64,000 nt of DNA from Diadema setosum (taxonomy: Eukaryota; Echinodermata; Echinoidea; Diadematoida; Diadematidae), in assembly GCF_964275005.1 (NCBI RefSeq), contig NC_092705.1, forward strand, positions 5,126,641 through 5,190,640, in the 5' to 3' direction. The translations under genes were made by a program, and so were the position numbers. Positions 47,301-58,484 of the stretch are shown here, piece after piece. A model generated the notes under the pieces. The model had not been told where the DNA came from. It was given only the letters and a program-made list of their open reading frames with translations, and made no database searches. Every line of letters begins with the position of its first letter. Position 1 is the first letter of the stretch.

Positions 47301-50300
47301 TACCAAAGCTCATACAGGAGGAAATTGAGGAGACCAAAGGAGTGAATTCCAGCATAGACTGCAAGCTTGATGAGCAAACAGCAGACACAAATCCACTCAT
47401 TCCGTCCCAAGAGGAAGCGAAGAACCCAGGCTTTGCCATTCCCAAACTGGAGCCATTCAAATTTAAGATTGATGTGATTCAGTTGAAAACCCTGCCCTCC
47501 TTGATCAAAGCTGGTGAGCAGAACCAGGATAATTCTCCTCATTGTGATGTGAATGAACATGAGCTGACGCACTCCCTCATTGAACCGCACCAGTCAAACA
47601 TTGCACTGACAGCCTCTGCTGCCTCACTCGACATCACCAGGCCCTTAGAGCTTCCAGCAAGGCAGACGCTGACCATCTCACCCACCAGATTGACAGCTGG
47701 TAGTGAAAAGCAACATCCCACTCCTCTCCCTCAACTGGCTACTGCAAACAAGTTCCTCCATCCTGCTCCACAGGTGTTTTCTGCAGCAGAGTGTGTCACT
47801 GTCTCAAAGATTGTGAACAATTCGATTTCATCCGCAGCCTCTGTATCTTCCACGCCAGTGTATAAATCGTTGCCAAAGCCAGCCCTCAAGTCATCTGTGC
47901 ATTTGTCTACGCCAAGGTCCATCGCAACAAAGCTGCCGTGTTCACCACCTCCGAGGTTTGTGACCACAGTCACTCCAGGATCTCCATCGTCGTCACCTGT
48001 GCCACCTACCCCTGCTGGACATGGTGCTGCTCCTGCAGTTCATTCGAAGAGCATCCAGGAGAGAAAGACCATTCCCATCCATCGGGCCAAAGCCCAAGTT
48101 TTGCAGGTGCCGGAATGGAATAACAGTGACCTGGAAGCACCAATGGCGACCATCATAGAGCCACCCAAGAGACTTTCAAACGGTACAATGGTGCAGTCGG
48201 AGGTGGAGGTCAAGACCCTGCCAAAGCTGACGATTCCTCCGCTTCCACTGTCACCCAGCGCCAAGCCACCACCCTTGCCGCTGACAGGTCCACCTCCCAT
48301 CACCCCTCCTCCAGTCACGTCCCCACCAAAGCTCTCGCCACCGAAAAGGGAGCAGCCCAGGCTTGTCAAGGCAGCAGTGATTCAGGAGGAGGAGGTCCAT
48401 GATTGGCAGATGATGTCTCCACAGGAAAATCATCCCACAAACAGTGACCATCTGCCTACCTACGAGGATGACCACGAGATTGAGGAGCCTACTGAGACTT
48501 GTGCTCTCCTCGTTCCACCACCGAGGGACACCACCAAGAACCCTTTCAATCCAGCTGAGAACTGTCCAACACCGGGAAACGATTGTGTAGGTCAGAGGAC
48601 TACCTTGAATATCCCTGCTTCCCTGCTGCCGAGAAGTGCGTCAGATACATTTGTCAATTACACAACACAGGAAGAGCAAGAAGTGGCAGAAGCACCTGGT
48701 TCAACATACTACATTCAGGTACGTGTACAAGTTGAAACGTAATTTTAAGGACAAGTATGACACTTTTTTATGTAACAAACGCAAACACTTTTCATGTAAT
48801 CTAACATGGATTTCTGTAAATTCAATAGTGTATGATGTGTAATCGATACCTGCATACACATATTGAAAAGTTCTCACAGTGATTGACATCACATGCAAAG
48901 CTGTGATCAGTCATGTTTACCTGATCTTTTCACTGTCTCTATTAAGCATTTCCTGCATAGCCATAGCTTATCTTGCCAGCAAACTTGATGACAGGAGATA
49001 TGTTTGGACCGTCAAATCCCATTTATAAAGCTGCATGGTACCAAGAAATTTTCATTATTGAGGATAGAAAGTGCCCGAGTAGAGAAGTCACATGATGTCC
49101 CTTTTAATATCATCTCACAAAAGGCAAAATTGTGAAACCAGTTAGTCATTGTCCATATCCGATGTTTGTTTTGGTACTCTTTCACTTGTGAGAGACAAAC
49201 AGAATGGGAAGAGAGGTGCAGTTTTGTGCAAAATTGGAACTTCCCCTTAGCCGGAATGCACCTTTTCATGAATGCATGCACAGACAGATACTGATAGTAG
49301 GGAACATTACCTTTGTGTGAAATGTGTTCTGTCTACTGGAAATGAGCAACAATAGATAGAAAATGTCATATTTGGTCATCCTTTCAATGCACCATCCAGG
49401 AGAACGGACACCTCAACTTCTCGGTCATCGTCAAGGCCCTCCACACGATCGTCACCAAGGAGACCAGCGCCCGGGTGTGCGACGTGGCCCTCAACATCAT
49501 CGACACCCTCCTCGAGTTCAGCGTCATCAAGAAAGGTGAAAGGTCGAGCCCGCAGTCCAAGATTCCCGTGATCAAGGTAGAAGGAGAGAAGGTATTACGT
49601 CGGAGGATTCACACGCATTCTGTATCATGCATGACCCAAGTGGAGCCAGAAATCACCACCCCTTCCCCCTTTGAAAAAAGAGGAAATGTGTGTATATTTG
49701 TATAAATGTATGTATATATGTATTTCATACATATATCTATATACACATATACACACACAGAGAACAATTGACCTTCTTACAAAGACACAATCTCACCAAG
49801 GAAACCTGTATTAACTGCAATTTTAGATTTATAGTATATTTATACCTATTTTTGTGCTTTGTCACCTGTCACTCTTGTCTTGCTTTTATGCCAGATAGTC
49901 CTGCACTTTTTTTCTTGTTTATATATATATATATATGTTTATTTTTTTCTAGATTATACATTGTTAAAAGATGTCCCCCTTGCTATTCCTATGTGGCCCC
50001 CTGTTGACCTTTTGGACAGATGAAGCCCCTTGAAAAGTTCTCATTTTTATTTCTTTTTTCATATTTTTCCCTTGAATAAGTTCCCCTGTTGAGTATCCAA
50101 AATGTATGAACAGATTTTTTTTAATTTTTTTTTGAAGATACCAGATATCCCCTCCGAAGTGTCTGAAACATTGATTTTGTGAGACATTGTACCAATATCT
50201 GTTCCCTGCTCCTTATTATGTTTTTTGCTTTTGTTTGGGGGGGGGGGAATTGCACCTAATGTCCACTGTTACATCAATTAGGCACAAATTTATATTACAC

Positions 50301-53300
50301 ACATGTAGAATGTAGTGATGTCTGAACAATGATGTGAATATGTCCCTTAAAGTGTTCGCATTGTCCCCACAAAAATTTTATCAATTGATCTCACTTGGAT
50401 ATTCCCGTCATATGTCAAAATTTATTATTATTTTTTTTCCGAATCCATGTCGTAACTATGAGCAGGGTTTTGATGTGCAGGAATGGCCTTTGTTTGGCAT
50501 GATTCTAAATCAGTGCATTCATAATTTTTAAACAAAAGTATATTTCTCTTCTTTTCTGTTTTTATTTTCTTGACTAATATCTGCTATGAAACTGCATAAT
50601 GTATACAGTATATATACTCTGAATTCTGAATTTCCTTGATGACAGTGCTATGCTTTTCTGATCAGTGCATTTTGCAGCACATGTGAGGCCCCATCCAATA
50701 AAGTTTCTTGCCACCGATAAAGACATCACACGCTCTTTTGATTCTGCATGCCTGTCATGCGTCTCCTCAGCTTGGTGCAAGCGTAACTACAAAATGCGTG
50801 CGGATTGTTCCGTCCTCTCAATATCGGTGAAGTGTTTAATCCCACTCACGCCAAGCCAAACTTCCAAACCTAACACTGCTCATTAGTGTGCAGACAACCA
50901 ATGAGCTTCCTCTCTCATTATGTTGTTGTAATTGCCAATAGATCCATTTCTCCGTTGTTGTTTTCAGACGATGTTGCGAAAATTTCAAAATGAAATTAGC
51001 TTCATGTTTGAATTCAAAGGCATAACATATTCAGATACCGACATGTATGGTTGCGCATGTTTTGACGGTGGTTGATAAGAGATTTCTGCCTGTAAGTGTT
51101 TTGGAATGGCTAGATAGTGAGATTAAACACCGAACCAGAACCTGTCAAATACTGTTGAAGACCTAAATTGTTTCCTGAATGTCTTTTCTATCCCTCGTTT
51201 AAAAAGTTCCTTCCATAGTCTCCTACTCGTAGGCATATACCAATGTATGGCTTCTGTTTTTATGCACCGACAACCTCTACTTGTGCTAAAAAGTAGAATT
51301 TTTTGTTTTTCCTCCTCCGTCTCTGTAGTATGTAGGTGTTCGCACACCAAAACTGCTTCACCTTCTGTATAGATCTTCCTGTCTCACCACTAGAGTGTTA
51401 TTACTGTATGGCACCGGCGTCTCTTGCTGGGGGCCCTTTGAAAAAACAAAAAAGGGAAAAATGTCTCCACTATTCGTTTGGATCAGAGATGCAGCCAGGG
51501 GTAAGGTATGGCGTCACAAACGAATGCAGCCGTGCAGATGGGGAGAGGATTCGTGCAGTACACCTTTGTAGCTGTTTAAGCAAAATGTGTGTAGTGTGTG
51601 TGTGTGTGTGTACCTCAATCCTTACAGGGAGACTATCTGTGTTTGTATACAAGGGATATACTCACATGCATGCAGGGCAAAACGTAGTGGGGACGGCTTG
51701 AAATTCTCATGTATCATACTCTCAGTATTTTGAAGAAACTTTTGAAATGTAGGCATAACAAGAATGCATTGGTTTTCTTTCAAAAATCACACAAAACATT
51801 GTAAATGGTAAACTCTGTGCACTGAAAAACGAGTTGACTATGAAATGCAAAATACATGTACTCAATATAAATTGTTTTGTGAACACTCACATTCATCTTA
51901 TTTTCAAACACATATAATGAAGGCTCAATAATATATTATACCTTATTCATCCAGCATCCAGCATGTAATAGGGATTCATGTGTTTCAAACCTTTTTTGTT
52001 GTCTTTGTTTCTCAAGTATTACAGCAGTTCTCCAGTTGAATTTGTGTATGGTAGCATAGAGAAAAATCCAGAAATAATACTGATGGAAAATTACTCTGTA
52101 ATGCACAAAAAAAAAAGGGATAAAGAGAGCTGAAGTCCATCCCTGCCAAACGACAGGATATTACTGAATCACTAACACTGTTTTTAATTACACAAGCCAT
52201 ACAAGTTGCACCTATGATAATCCCCCTTGCACACTTCCTTTACTTTGATAAGATGATAACTTCTGTATCTAACAAGATGGTGGTTCTAAGACACCATTGA
52301 AAGAAACGTAATAAATGAAGCCACAATTTTGCTCTAGGTAATCATTCCCGTGCCTTGCTCGAGGTGGTAACATAACGATTAAATGTGAGGAACAGAATTT
52401 AACCTTTTGGCATTAAAGCTTAGTGGAGATTAACTGAATGCAATGTGATATTAATCAACTCTAATAAGTTTTAAATAGATCAACTGGACTAAATTTGGTG
52501 AAGGTCAACTTGTTCTTGCTTTGATATAAAACACCAACTGCTGTTTGAAACTTTTGCAGTGTTGTAAATAAATGGTGTTGCATTTATGAGGAACTAACTC
52601 AACAGTCCTTGCAACTAGCCTTCAAACTATCCCCACATATCACTTAAAAGTTGTATACACAGAAAGTAGTACATGCATGGAGAAATTAAGTAATGGAGTT
52701 GTCAGTGTAGATCAGTGAAAGAAGGTAAAATGAGGAAATGCAAATGGCTGGCCTTCAATTTTGCCTGTGTACTCAAAGCAAATTATCAGAGAATTCAAGA
52801 CATGATGAATTCCTTTTTTAATTTTTTTTTTTAGCAAAGTGAAAAGAATAATGGTGCTTACATTTCTATGTTTACGGTAGCTGCATATTGTCTTTTTTTA
52901 ATACTCCTCTGCTGCATATCTTCTTTCTTATAATTCTCTGACTTCTGGGCCCCGTTTCATAAAAGATGTTAGGATGTCAACTCTTGCTGGAATGACAACT
53001 TCCCAAAGCAACAGCCAATCAGGAAGCTGGATTCTTGTCGTTACGATGATAATTGACATTCCAGCAAGAGTTGTTATCATATCAACTTTTTATGAAACGG
53101 GGCCCCTGGTATTTACTGCATCTTGAGGATTGTTATTTCTGAGAATGATTGATTACATGCAATGTAAATATGTATTTCAATTTAATTCAATTCAATTCAC
53201 ATTTTACTTACAATGTCTTTTTTTTTCAATTTAATTCAATTCAATTCACATTTTACTTACAATGTCTTTTTTTTTTCTGACACAGTTACAAAAGAATATA

Positions 53301-53323
53301 ATTATAAAAAATGTACACACATA

Positions 53324-53363
<40 letters not shown>

Positions 53364-53749
53364 CTATTTGCTCAAAATCATTGTATAAATGGAAAAGAGA
53401 GGCCCACATTAAAAGAAGCTTGTAGAGATATGGGCCAATCTGAATCAGTAAATTGAACCTGCAAAAATAAATATATAAATATATATATATATATGTATAT
53501 CTCCCGTCATGATAGATTTTGAATAGATTGAGATAGAGATAAAGAGAGAGACAGAAAAAAAAAACATGCCTGTTCTGCCGTGTCGACTCTCGTAGGTTAA
53601 GACAGGTCAGAAGGACGCGGACACGGACACGGCCACGAAGAGCATGGAGGACATGACGGTCCACAACCTGGTCATGCAGACGCTGATCCAAGTCTTCAGG
53701 GCCTTCGGCTGCCAGCATGGCTGTGGAGAAGGGGTCAGGGGTCAACAAG
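32228..53749 (+). CDS. UNC80: UNC80, NALCN channel complex subunit (N-terminal part, 5 exons)
   Basis: UNC80 is a very large HEAT-like protein at the neuronal plasma membrane. With UNC79 and NALCN it forms the sodium-leak channel complex that sets resting excitability. The five exons seen encode about 1174 residues, covering roughly the N-terminal quarter of a family near 3250 aa, and the gene continues past the right edge. The start MVKRKKSGDDPKDLARQIPL matches human MVKRKSSEGQ...IPLPIQTFLWRQT, with an A at -3 and a G at +4 around the ATG. Blocks follow the human order: EASCV|SFERVLVENKLHGLSPSL, KLGHADKLGVAETKLLYTLH, ESDLTFRL, FDVSVLRCLFSPHWAEDG, ARVCDVALNI and CGEGVRG. Odd points are a single 3036-bp exon for most of this region and long disordered, lineage-variable segments inside it. 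No exon was found after 53749; the human-like next block is expected beyond 64000. Confidence 0.97.
33012..33101. repeat. Short foldback, about 90 bp
   Basis: GGTGAGAGTGAGAAGGGCAT pairs with the segment ending CTTCTCATTCTCACCCG, with TTAAGTTG/CAACTTAA inside both arms. Confidence 0.7.
33358..33435. repeat. 39-bp direct tandem duplication
   Basis: GTTATGTTCCTTCAGTCAAAG and a copy starting 39 bp later with one change (TTTCTTC). Confidence 0.85.
33925..33973 (+). CDS. UNC80: UNC80 exon 2, residues 31-47
   Basis: A 49-nt exon between CTACAG and GTAAGA reading SPFIRPKLTRIYEASCV. It matches human SAFLRPKLGKQYEASCV. It is too short for ORF searching and was found by splice phase and homology. Confidence 0.95.
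34578..35143. mobile_element. TTAA-bounded foldback element, 566 bp
   Basis: Begins TTAAAGGGAAGATAAACC and ends with the complement of TTAAAGGGAAGGTAAACC. Arms of about 200 bp are near-perfect inverse copies, including GGTTCCAACACC and ATGAGGAGACTACTAG. About 150 bp of unique spacer lies between. No coding capacity. TTAA at both ends suggests a TTAA target-site duplication, as in piggyBac-related non-autonomous elements; this is inference. It lies in UNC80 intron 2. Confidence 0.8.
37651..37845. mobile_element. TACTGTA/TTCGCG-family MITE, copy 1
   Basis: Begins TACTGTAAAACATGATATAT then TCGCGG and ends CCTCGTTTTACGGTA. The interior repeats GGCATGAAATTTTTG and carries many CGCG/GCG words, like copies at 45202, 56240 and 60423. 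No coding capacity. Confidence 0.65.
38850..38857. promoter_or_regulatory. Consensus cAMP-response element TGACGTCA
   Basis: Perfect palindromic CREB/ATF consensus within UNC80 intron 2. One is expected by chance roughly every 65 kb, so it is suggestive only. Confidence 0.3.
40390..40620. promoter_or_regulatory. Candidate enhancer with POU octamer
   Basis: A GC-balanced block unlike its AT-rich flanks, with the perfect octamer ATGCAAAT (40530-40537) and homeodomain cores (CAATTA at 40455-40460). No open frame of substance. Candidate only. Confidence 0.35.
41187..41215. repeat. (GTTT)n microsatellite
   Basis: Seven TTTG units in a row. Confidence 0.9.
42370..42570. promoter_or_regulatory. 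Candidate conserved non-coding block
   Basis: Composition and CpG (GCGCAAATAACGTCTAGCTC, CGATATCTCCCCGAC) differ from the neighbouring intron. Both strands happen to stay open for more than 60 codons, but neither product looks like a UNC80 segment or a known domain. Confidence 0.3.
43349..43636. mobile_element. Near-complete palindrome MITE, 288 bp
   Basis: The two halves are inverse copies almost to the centre near 43490: ACTCTTTTAAAAAATGGAGT at the left and its near-complement ending TTTAAAGAGT at the right. The motif GAGTGAA/TTCACTC recurs many times. TA dinucleotides flank both ends (43348-43349, 43636-43637), which fits a Tc1/mariner-type target. No coding capacity. Confidence 0.8.
45074..45081. 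promoter_or_regulatory. Second TGACGTCA element
   Basis: Perfect CRE consensus 600 bp before UNC80 exon 3. Suggestive only. Confidence 0.3.
45202..45414. mobile_element. TACTGTA/TTTTCGCG-family MITE, copy 2
   Basis: Left end TACTGTAGAAGTGGATATTT, right end the complement of TACTGTAAAAGTGGAAATTT. The interior is dense in CGCG (ATTTTCGCGCG, TTTCGCGTG). The best-preserved copy in the window, 270 bp before UNC80 exon 3. Confidence 0.8.
45683..48718 (+). CDS. UNC80: UNC80 exon 3, giant 1012-codon exon, residues 48-1059
   Basis: Uninterrupted frame from acceptor CCCATAG|TCC to donor CAG|GTACGT, phase 0 at both ends. In order it holds the conserved N-terminal block SFERVLVENKLHGLSPSLSD (from residue 48); the block ESDLTFRLESGLKLWRALWD; a Glu/Lys-rich stretch near 224-270; a C-x2-C-x9-C-x-C knuckle at 297-312 (46430-46477); the conserved FDVSVLRCLFSPHWAEDGVY (near 420); long Ser/Pro-rich probably disordered sequence; a polyproline tract near 896-940 (PPLP and PPP repeats); and the closing block SLLPRSASDTFVNYTTQEE, like human SLTDSCINYSYLED. 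In the human gene, as I recall it, this span is split over many exons, so introns were lost here or the ancestral state is fused. Confidence 0.95.
48719..49399 (+). other. UNC80 intron 3
   Basis: 681 bp of AT-rich sequence. Nothing notable seen. Confidence 0.85.
49400..49591 (+). CDS. UNC80: UNC80 exon 4, residues 1060-1123
   Basis: Begins after ATCCAG and reads ENGHLNFSVIVKALHTIVTK, then SARVCDVALNIIDTLLEFSV. It matches human KNGMLDLSVVLKAVYLVLNH and SRICDVALNIVECLLQLGV. The 3' end is uncertain: donors after 49591 (GTATTA) or 49576 (GTAGAA) keep phase 0. A donor after 49535 (GTGAAA) would need the alternative acceptor of exon 5. Exon GC is far above the flanking DNA. Confidence 0.9.
50640..50960. 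promoter_or_regulatory. Candidate conserved non-coding block
   Basis: GC-balanced stretch with words such as CACCGATAAAGACATCACAC and AACTACAAAATGCGTGC, standing out from AT-rich intron. An open frame of 73 codons crosses it, but it has no recognisable product. Confidence 0.3.
52947..53105. mobile_element. MITE with GGGCCCCGTTTCATAAAA ends, 159 bp
   Basis: Terminal GGGCCCCGTTTCATAAAA pairs with TTTTTATGAAACGGGGCCC. Internal arms GTCAACTCTTGCTGGAATG and CATTCCAGCAAGAGTTGTTA also pair. The central 50 bp are unique. No coding capacity. Confidence 0.85.
53175..53273. repeat. 49-bp tandem duplication
   Basis: TTTCAATTTAATTCAATTCA and the following CACATTTTACTTACAATG occur twice in a row with almost no divergence. 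The poly-T at the end of each unit suggests slippage or a recent duplication. Confidence 0.95.
53328..53360. repeat. (TA)n tract
   Basis: Uninterrupted TA repeat before UNC80 exon 5. Confidence 0.95.
53596..53749 (+). CDS. UNC80: UNC80 exon 5, residues 1124-1175
   Basis: Reads VKTGQKDADTDTATKSMEDM, then TVHNLVMQTLIQVFRAFGCQ and HGCGEGVRGQQ, ending in phase 1 at GTGAGA. It matches human LALTMLIKIVKSLGCAYGCGEGHRG. The 5' end could instead be at 53606 (after GACAG) if exon 4 ends in phase 1. Most of the preceding linker is not conserved. Confidence 0.9.
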
Positions 53750-54048
53750 GTGAGAGTGACGTACCATGTGACTTGATTTTTATTTCATTTTATCATTGCG
53801 AAGGCTCACTGGTTTAATAAAGTCTACAGATTCGTTAGTCCTGATTGTGAGGTCTGTTGGTGTAGTCCTAGCTAAATATCATGTATTTTTACAACCAGGG
53901 TTGTTTTCCTTTATCTCTATGAGGGATAATCTGATATGATATATGAAAAGAATGTATTTAGCACATCTTAAAGGCACACACACACACACGCACTTGTACT
54001 AATGTATGTATGTATTTTTGTATATATACATGTATTATATACACACAC

Positions 54049-54303
54049 ATGAAGAATTTGATTGCATGATGGGTTAGGCGCAATTTTCAAACATTTTAAA
54101 GCTAGTCCGTCCAATAATGCAAAATAAAACCTCTGTTTCCATTAATACCTTACTTGTAATACATAACAAGGAATATTCGTGAAGTTATGATTAGAAATAT
54201 CCCACATTTCTTACTATTTTATTGGTATTTTAGCAACTTATATCACAAATAATTCAAATGAACAAGAATGGAGTGAAATTGTTTTGCAATCAAACTCTTC
54301 ATA
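54049..54303. mobile_element. Relative of the 11361 MITE
   Basis: Left end CATGAAGAATTTGATTGCA, right end complementary to TATGAAGAGTTTGATTGCAA; interior non-coding. It sits beside TATATA/ACACAC sequence, like the copy at 11361. Confidence 0.65.
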
Positions 54304-55429
54304 CTTCTGTATATTGTCAATAATCTTCACACTACCTCAACAGAACAGCGTGTGATGCAAGAAATACTCTTGTGTTTCATTATTAAAGAAAGAAATTTAT
54401 CAATTTGGTTTGTATCTTGGCTTTGATTGTCTTGCTGATATGTTTTATAGCAGTCCTGTTTTAAGTCATATCTGTCATATTTTGATTCACTTCATGCAAT
54501 GCCAATTCAGTCGTGATTAAGAGGAGTGTAAGTGTCTTCATCATTGCCTATAAGAATAATTCAAACATCATTACCACTGTTATTTATAGTGATTTCTATC
54601 AATTCAATCTGTCACTCCATGCAGTGGTAGGAGTGTTAAATGATGTAGCCTTGTGTCAAGAGAATACTAAATGCGGGCAGATGATTAGTGTTCTCTGCAT
54701 GATACTCATACGTGTACATCAATCAGTGAGGGTAAAAAAAAAGAACTGAATCAGCATAGTGGGAAACTTTCTGTGCGTTCGACTGCATGGGTATCAATCA
54801 ATTTGCGATATGAGGCAATTCTGTCCAAACAAAAGGAAATTAGTTCAGATTTTGTTGTAATAACAGTAGATCAATTGCTTGCAATTTTCTATTTCTTGCC
54901 GAGTACCTCGTTTGTTAGGTGCTGCTTTAAAGCGAGACTTAATGATGTGATCTAATTAACAGAATCGGGAAAGCTTACACTTAAGCTTTGTGTACGTTCA
55001 TTAATACATGCGTTTGCAAGTGTATGTAGAAGCCATTCAAATCAATATCTGAATTAAAAGGCAATACCCATTGAATTATAGTTCCACTGCAAAATCTCCC
55101 CCATGAAGAGATACATCAGATATGTATATATATATATTTTTTTTTTGTTTGTTTTTTGTTAGGAATTGAATTTTTTGTGTATTTCCTGTTTAAATCTATA
55201 TTATGAACAGGTGAATGATATATTGTAAACATTTTGATATTTTGTTCTGAGGTGCATGTTATCACCCAGAAGCAAGATATATTTCAGTCAAAGATTAGTG
55301 AATATAATACTCTTCACAAGGAAAAAAAAGGGGGGAAGCAGCTGAATAGCAGAACAGGAGAAAACATCTATCTGCACGTAAAAACACATTTTGTGCCATA
55401 AACCCTGTGATGATGATAAAAGGGGGATT

Positions 55430-55790
55430 ACTTAAACACCCCTAATCAGTTTTGCGATTTGCGCCGATGAGTTTCCGGTCTGGCAGGGCGACCAAATCAG
55501 ATCCCATTGTTGTCTCCGCACACGGCGTTACACGCGATGCCGTGTCCATTAGGCGGCACAATGCACAGCGAGTCATTATTTATTGCATGCATGGACGACA
55601 TTATATGCACACACATACACACTCACAGAGACATACACGCTCACAGATTTCTTTCAGCCTCAATTACTGGTTTCAGCCGGTAATGATTTGGATCCACACA
55701 TGTTGACCGTCGAGCAAGTCGAGCAGCAAACGCGGCTCGAAAATTCTGCGGTTTCCCCATCAGGCACGCATTACCCATTAGGATGGTTTT
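55430..55790. promoter_or_regulatory. Candidate enhancer block in UNC80 intron 5
   Basis: About 360 bp with balanced base composition and many CpG words (GCGATTTGCGCCGATGAG, ACACGGCGTTACACGCGATG), homeodomain-like ATTA cores and TTTATTGCATGCATGG. It is markedly different from the AT-rich intron and not repeat-like. Confidence 0.4.
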
Positions 55791-56239
55791 ACTAGATCTA
55801 CTTGTAGGCCTGGAATTAATGTTTGGCATCACAGCAGAGCAGATTGTTGTGAGATACTTCACAAATTTATTTGGAATGCTATATGTAATGCCCAAATGTA
55901 CACTGATATAAAGGTAATGTCATTATAAAGCAGTAAACTGTTGAAGTCCTTGAACTCCAACATGGCAAGTTCTTGCTTAATTTTGTCTAAAATCACTTCA
56001 TATTTTCTTGGGATTTCACATAAAATGACAGAAGTGGAATCATTCGCACACCAACATAAAATCTTGAGTTTTGTGTATAATTCATACCCATTTTTCACAC
56101 CCAGAATGTTAATCTAGTTTGATTTTACAGCACACTCCAGTGTGGACACGAGGCTTATGAAGTAATATTTTAATAATTTTCTTACCTACTGTACAACTGT
56201 CAAAGAGGTCCCCTCATGCTCACATTTAATAATGGCCTA

Positions 56240-56444
56240 CTTCTGTAAAAGTGGTTATTTTCACACAAGTACTTTTTCGCACTTGGCCGGGTAAGATGGA
56301 TTTCGCATGTTTTTGATTTTGCAGAATCAGGACATTAACTCCTGGAATATATGACATGCAAAAATATTCGCGTTCTTTTATTTTTGCGCTAGCTTCTGGT
56401 TGTACAAGGATTTCCACACCGCAAAAATTTTCGCTTTTACAGTA
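56240..56444. mobile_element. TACTGTA/TTTTCGCG-family MITE, copy 3
   Basis: CTTCTGTAAAAGTGGTTATTTTC at the left, TTTTCGCTTTTACAGTA at the right. Interior phrases (TTGGCCGGGTAAGATGGATT, AAAAATATTCGCGTTCTTTT) match the copy at 45202 with C-to-T type changes at many CpG sites. Confidence 0.75.
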
Positions 56445-57883
56445 TGCAAAGTACTTAATTTTGTCATTTCACTTCATATTTTCTTTAGATGTAACAGAGT
56501 ATGGAAACTGAATCATTTTTACATCAGAGGAGAATTCTTGCAATTTCATTCTTTCACAATTTTCATGTTCTTGAATATCTAGTTGTCTCATGCACAACAC
56601 ATATGTATAGATATGAGACTGATTTCAATTACTGTAATTGTTCCTTTCATAATCCAAGACATCCCTCATGTTCATGTGTAATAATGACCTGTGATAAAGT
56701 GCCCGATATATCCTTTTGTGTATCTGTAATTATGTAGAGCAATTAAGTTGTGATGCAACTTGTTCTTGCATCATTACCATTGAAAGAAGAAGTTTATGAT
56801 AAGTGTTTCATAGTTTTCACACACTGTAAGCACATATCTACTGTATGCTGTTTATATTTCCATATCATCTTGAATTGTGAAATCTTCATGAATAGAACTG
56901 TAACCCGTAAATGTGTCATAATGAACCTTGACTCTTCATGACAATAATTATCTTTTACTCTATTCCGCTAGATTTGAGTGATCAACTTTTAAACATATAA
57001 ACTGATATGCATATCACGGTATGATTAGTGTACTTTGCCTATTGGGAGGGAAAGGGCAGTTTTGACCATGTTATAGGTAATACTGCGGTTAGAATTTTTC
57101 ACTTGATACCTGCTACATATTTCAGTGTTATATCACACTGATTTAAATTCAGTTCTTTACAACTTAATCTTTCATTTATCTTCTTCCAAGCTGTTAAATG
57201 AAAATTTAGTGGTTATTGATTAAATGTGCACTGAATTGTCAACTTCACACTTCCACAATAAAAAGTATGTATGCTGTCATCCTGGTGATAGCAAACAAAG
57301 CAAAGCAAAACAAAAGGTAAACCATCAAACATTCCAGGCATATACTTGTAATCTGTAGTAGGAATGAAACATTCATACATTCCAAGTTTTCAGCATGTGG
57401 ATCGTAGGAATGGCTTACTGTGAAAACATCTTGTAAGTCAACAATTTTCATTCCCCAAGATGTGTGGGCATAATAATGAGGCACCAACAGATTTATTAGG
57501 ATCGTAAATGCCTGAAATGGGCTCTAGAGGCAAGAGGGTTATACGGGCACCGTTTTACGGGAGTTTCATCTCATCCTAGCTGACTTTAAGAACACATCCT
57601 CCGCATCTCATGACATGTAAATTCAGGCAAAACCTCGAGTCTGGAGGCCAGGGCATGGACTGGAGATGGGGAATATGGAGATGGGGAAGAAAGAGTGTGT
57701 GTGTGTGTTACTGTATGTGTGTGTGTGTCAGTGTCTGTGCATGTGTGAAACACCAGTCCCTCCGTACACACAGAGACGACTTGCCTAGTGATCCTTTGTA
57801 TGAGTGTGTGTGTGTGTGTGTGTACTTGTGTATGTCTGTGCATGTGTGAAACTGTCATTCCTTGCAGGCAGTCTACATGCCTA

Positions 57884-57889
<6 letters not shown>

Positions 57890-57919
<30 letters not shown>
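57890..57919. repeat. (GT)n microsatellite
   Basis: Fifteen or so GT units; two shorter GT runs lie at 57691-57728 and 57806-57822. Confidence 0.95.
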
Positions 57920-57922
<3 letters not shown>

Positions 57923-58484
57923 CACAGAGTGCTGAATCTTTGCTGTCTGGTTTTCTTTTGAGACATGGGGGGGGGGGGGGTGCAGGGCCAGGGAAGGAAA
58001 GAAAGAAAACCAAAGCAGGGCAAATGGATGGAAGGATGGATGGATGGATGGGGGAGATACCGGTATTGCATATTGCCTTGCTTCAGCAAATAGCAGCGTG
58101 GGGCATCCCATATTGCGCTGGCATTCTCTGGATAAATTAACATACAAATTGGTTGGTTGCGGGGCTGTAGGTAGGAAGAAAATCGTCAGACTGCAAAGAA
58201 GCCAAGAATTGCTCAAGAAGCAGATTGGGGGGGGGGGGGGAGGGGAGGGGGGATGAGGGTGGGTTGGTTGGCAGTGTGGCACAAAGGGCTGTTTTCCAAG
58301 TGGCATTATGCACCAGTGTTTACAGATTTACAGCGCTCAAGTTTAGGTGATGTAATAGAGGTCACTTGAACAGTTGAACATGCTTACCCTCCTCCCTAGC
58401 TTCTCTCTCTCCTCTCCTGTTGGTATTGAATTCCCAACATTTTTGTTTTCATTTGTTTGCTCCCCCTTGGTATGGTGTCCGACC

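Larger units (their letters stand above)
49592..53595 (+). other. UNC80 intron 4
   Basis: Contains short (TA)n and (CA)n runs (49690-49760, 49920-49936), a poly-G run near 50236, a possible conserved block at 50640-50960, a MITE at 52947-53105, a 49-bp tandem duplication and (TA)n tracts at 53328-53360 and 53477-53496. Confidence 0.8.

Noticed and set aside
53302-53748. 148-codon minus-strand frame
   Set aside because: It is the antisense of UNC80 exon 5 plus repeat sequence; the plus-strand frame matches UNC80 and has splice sites.
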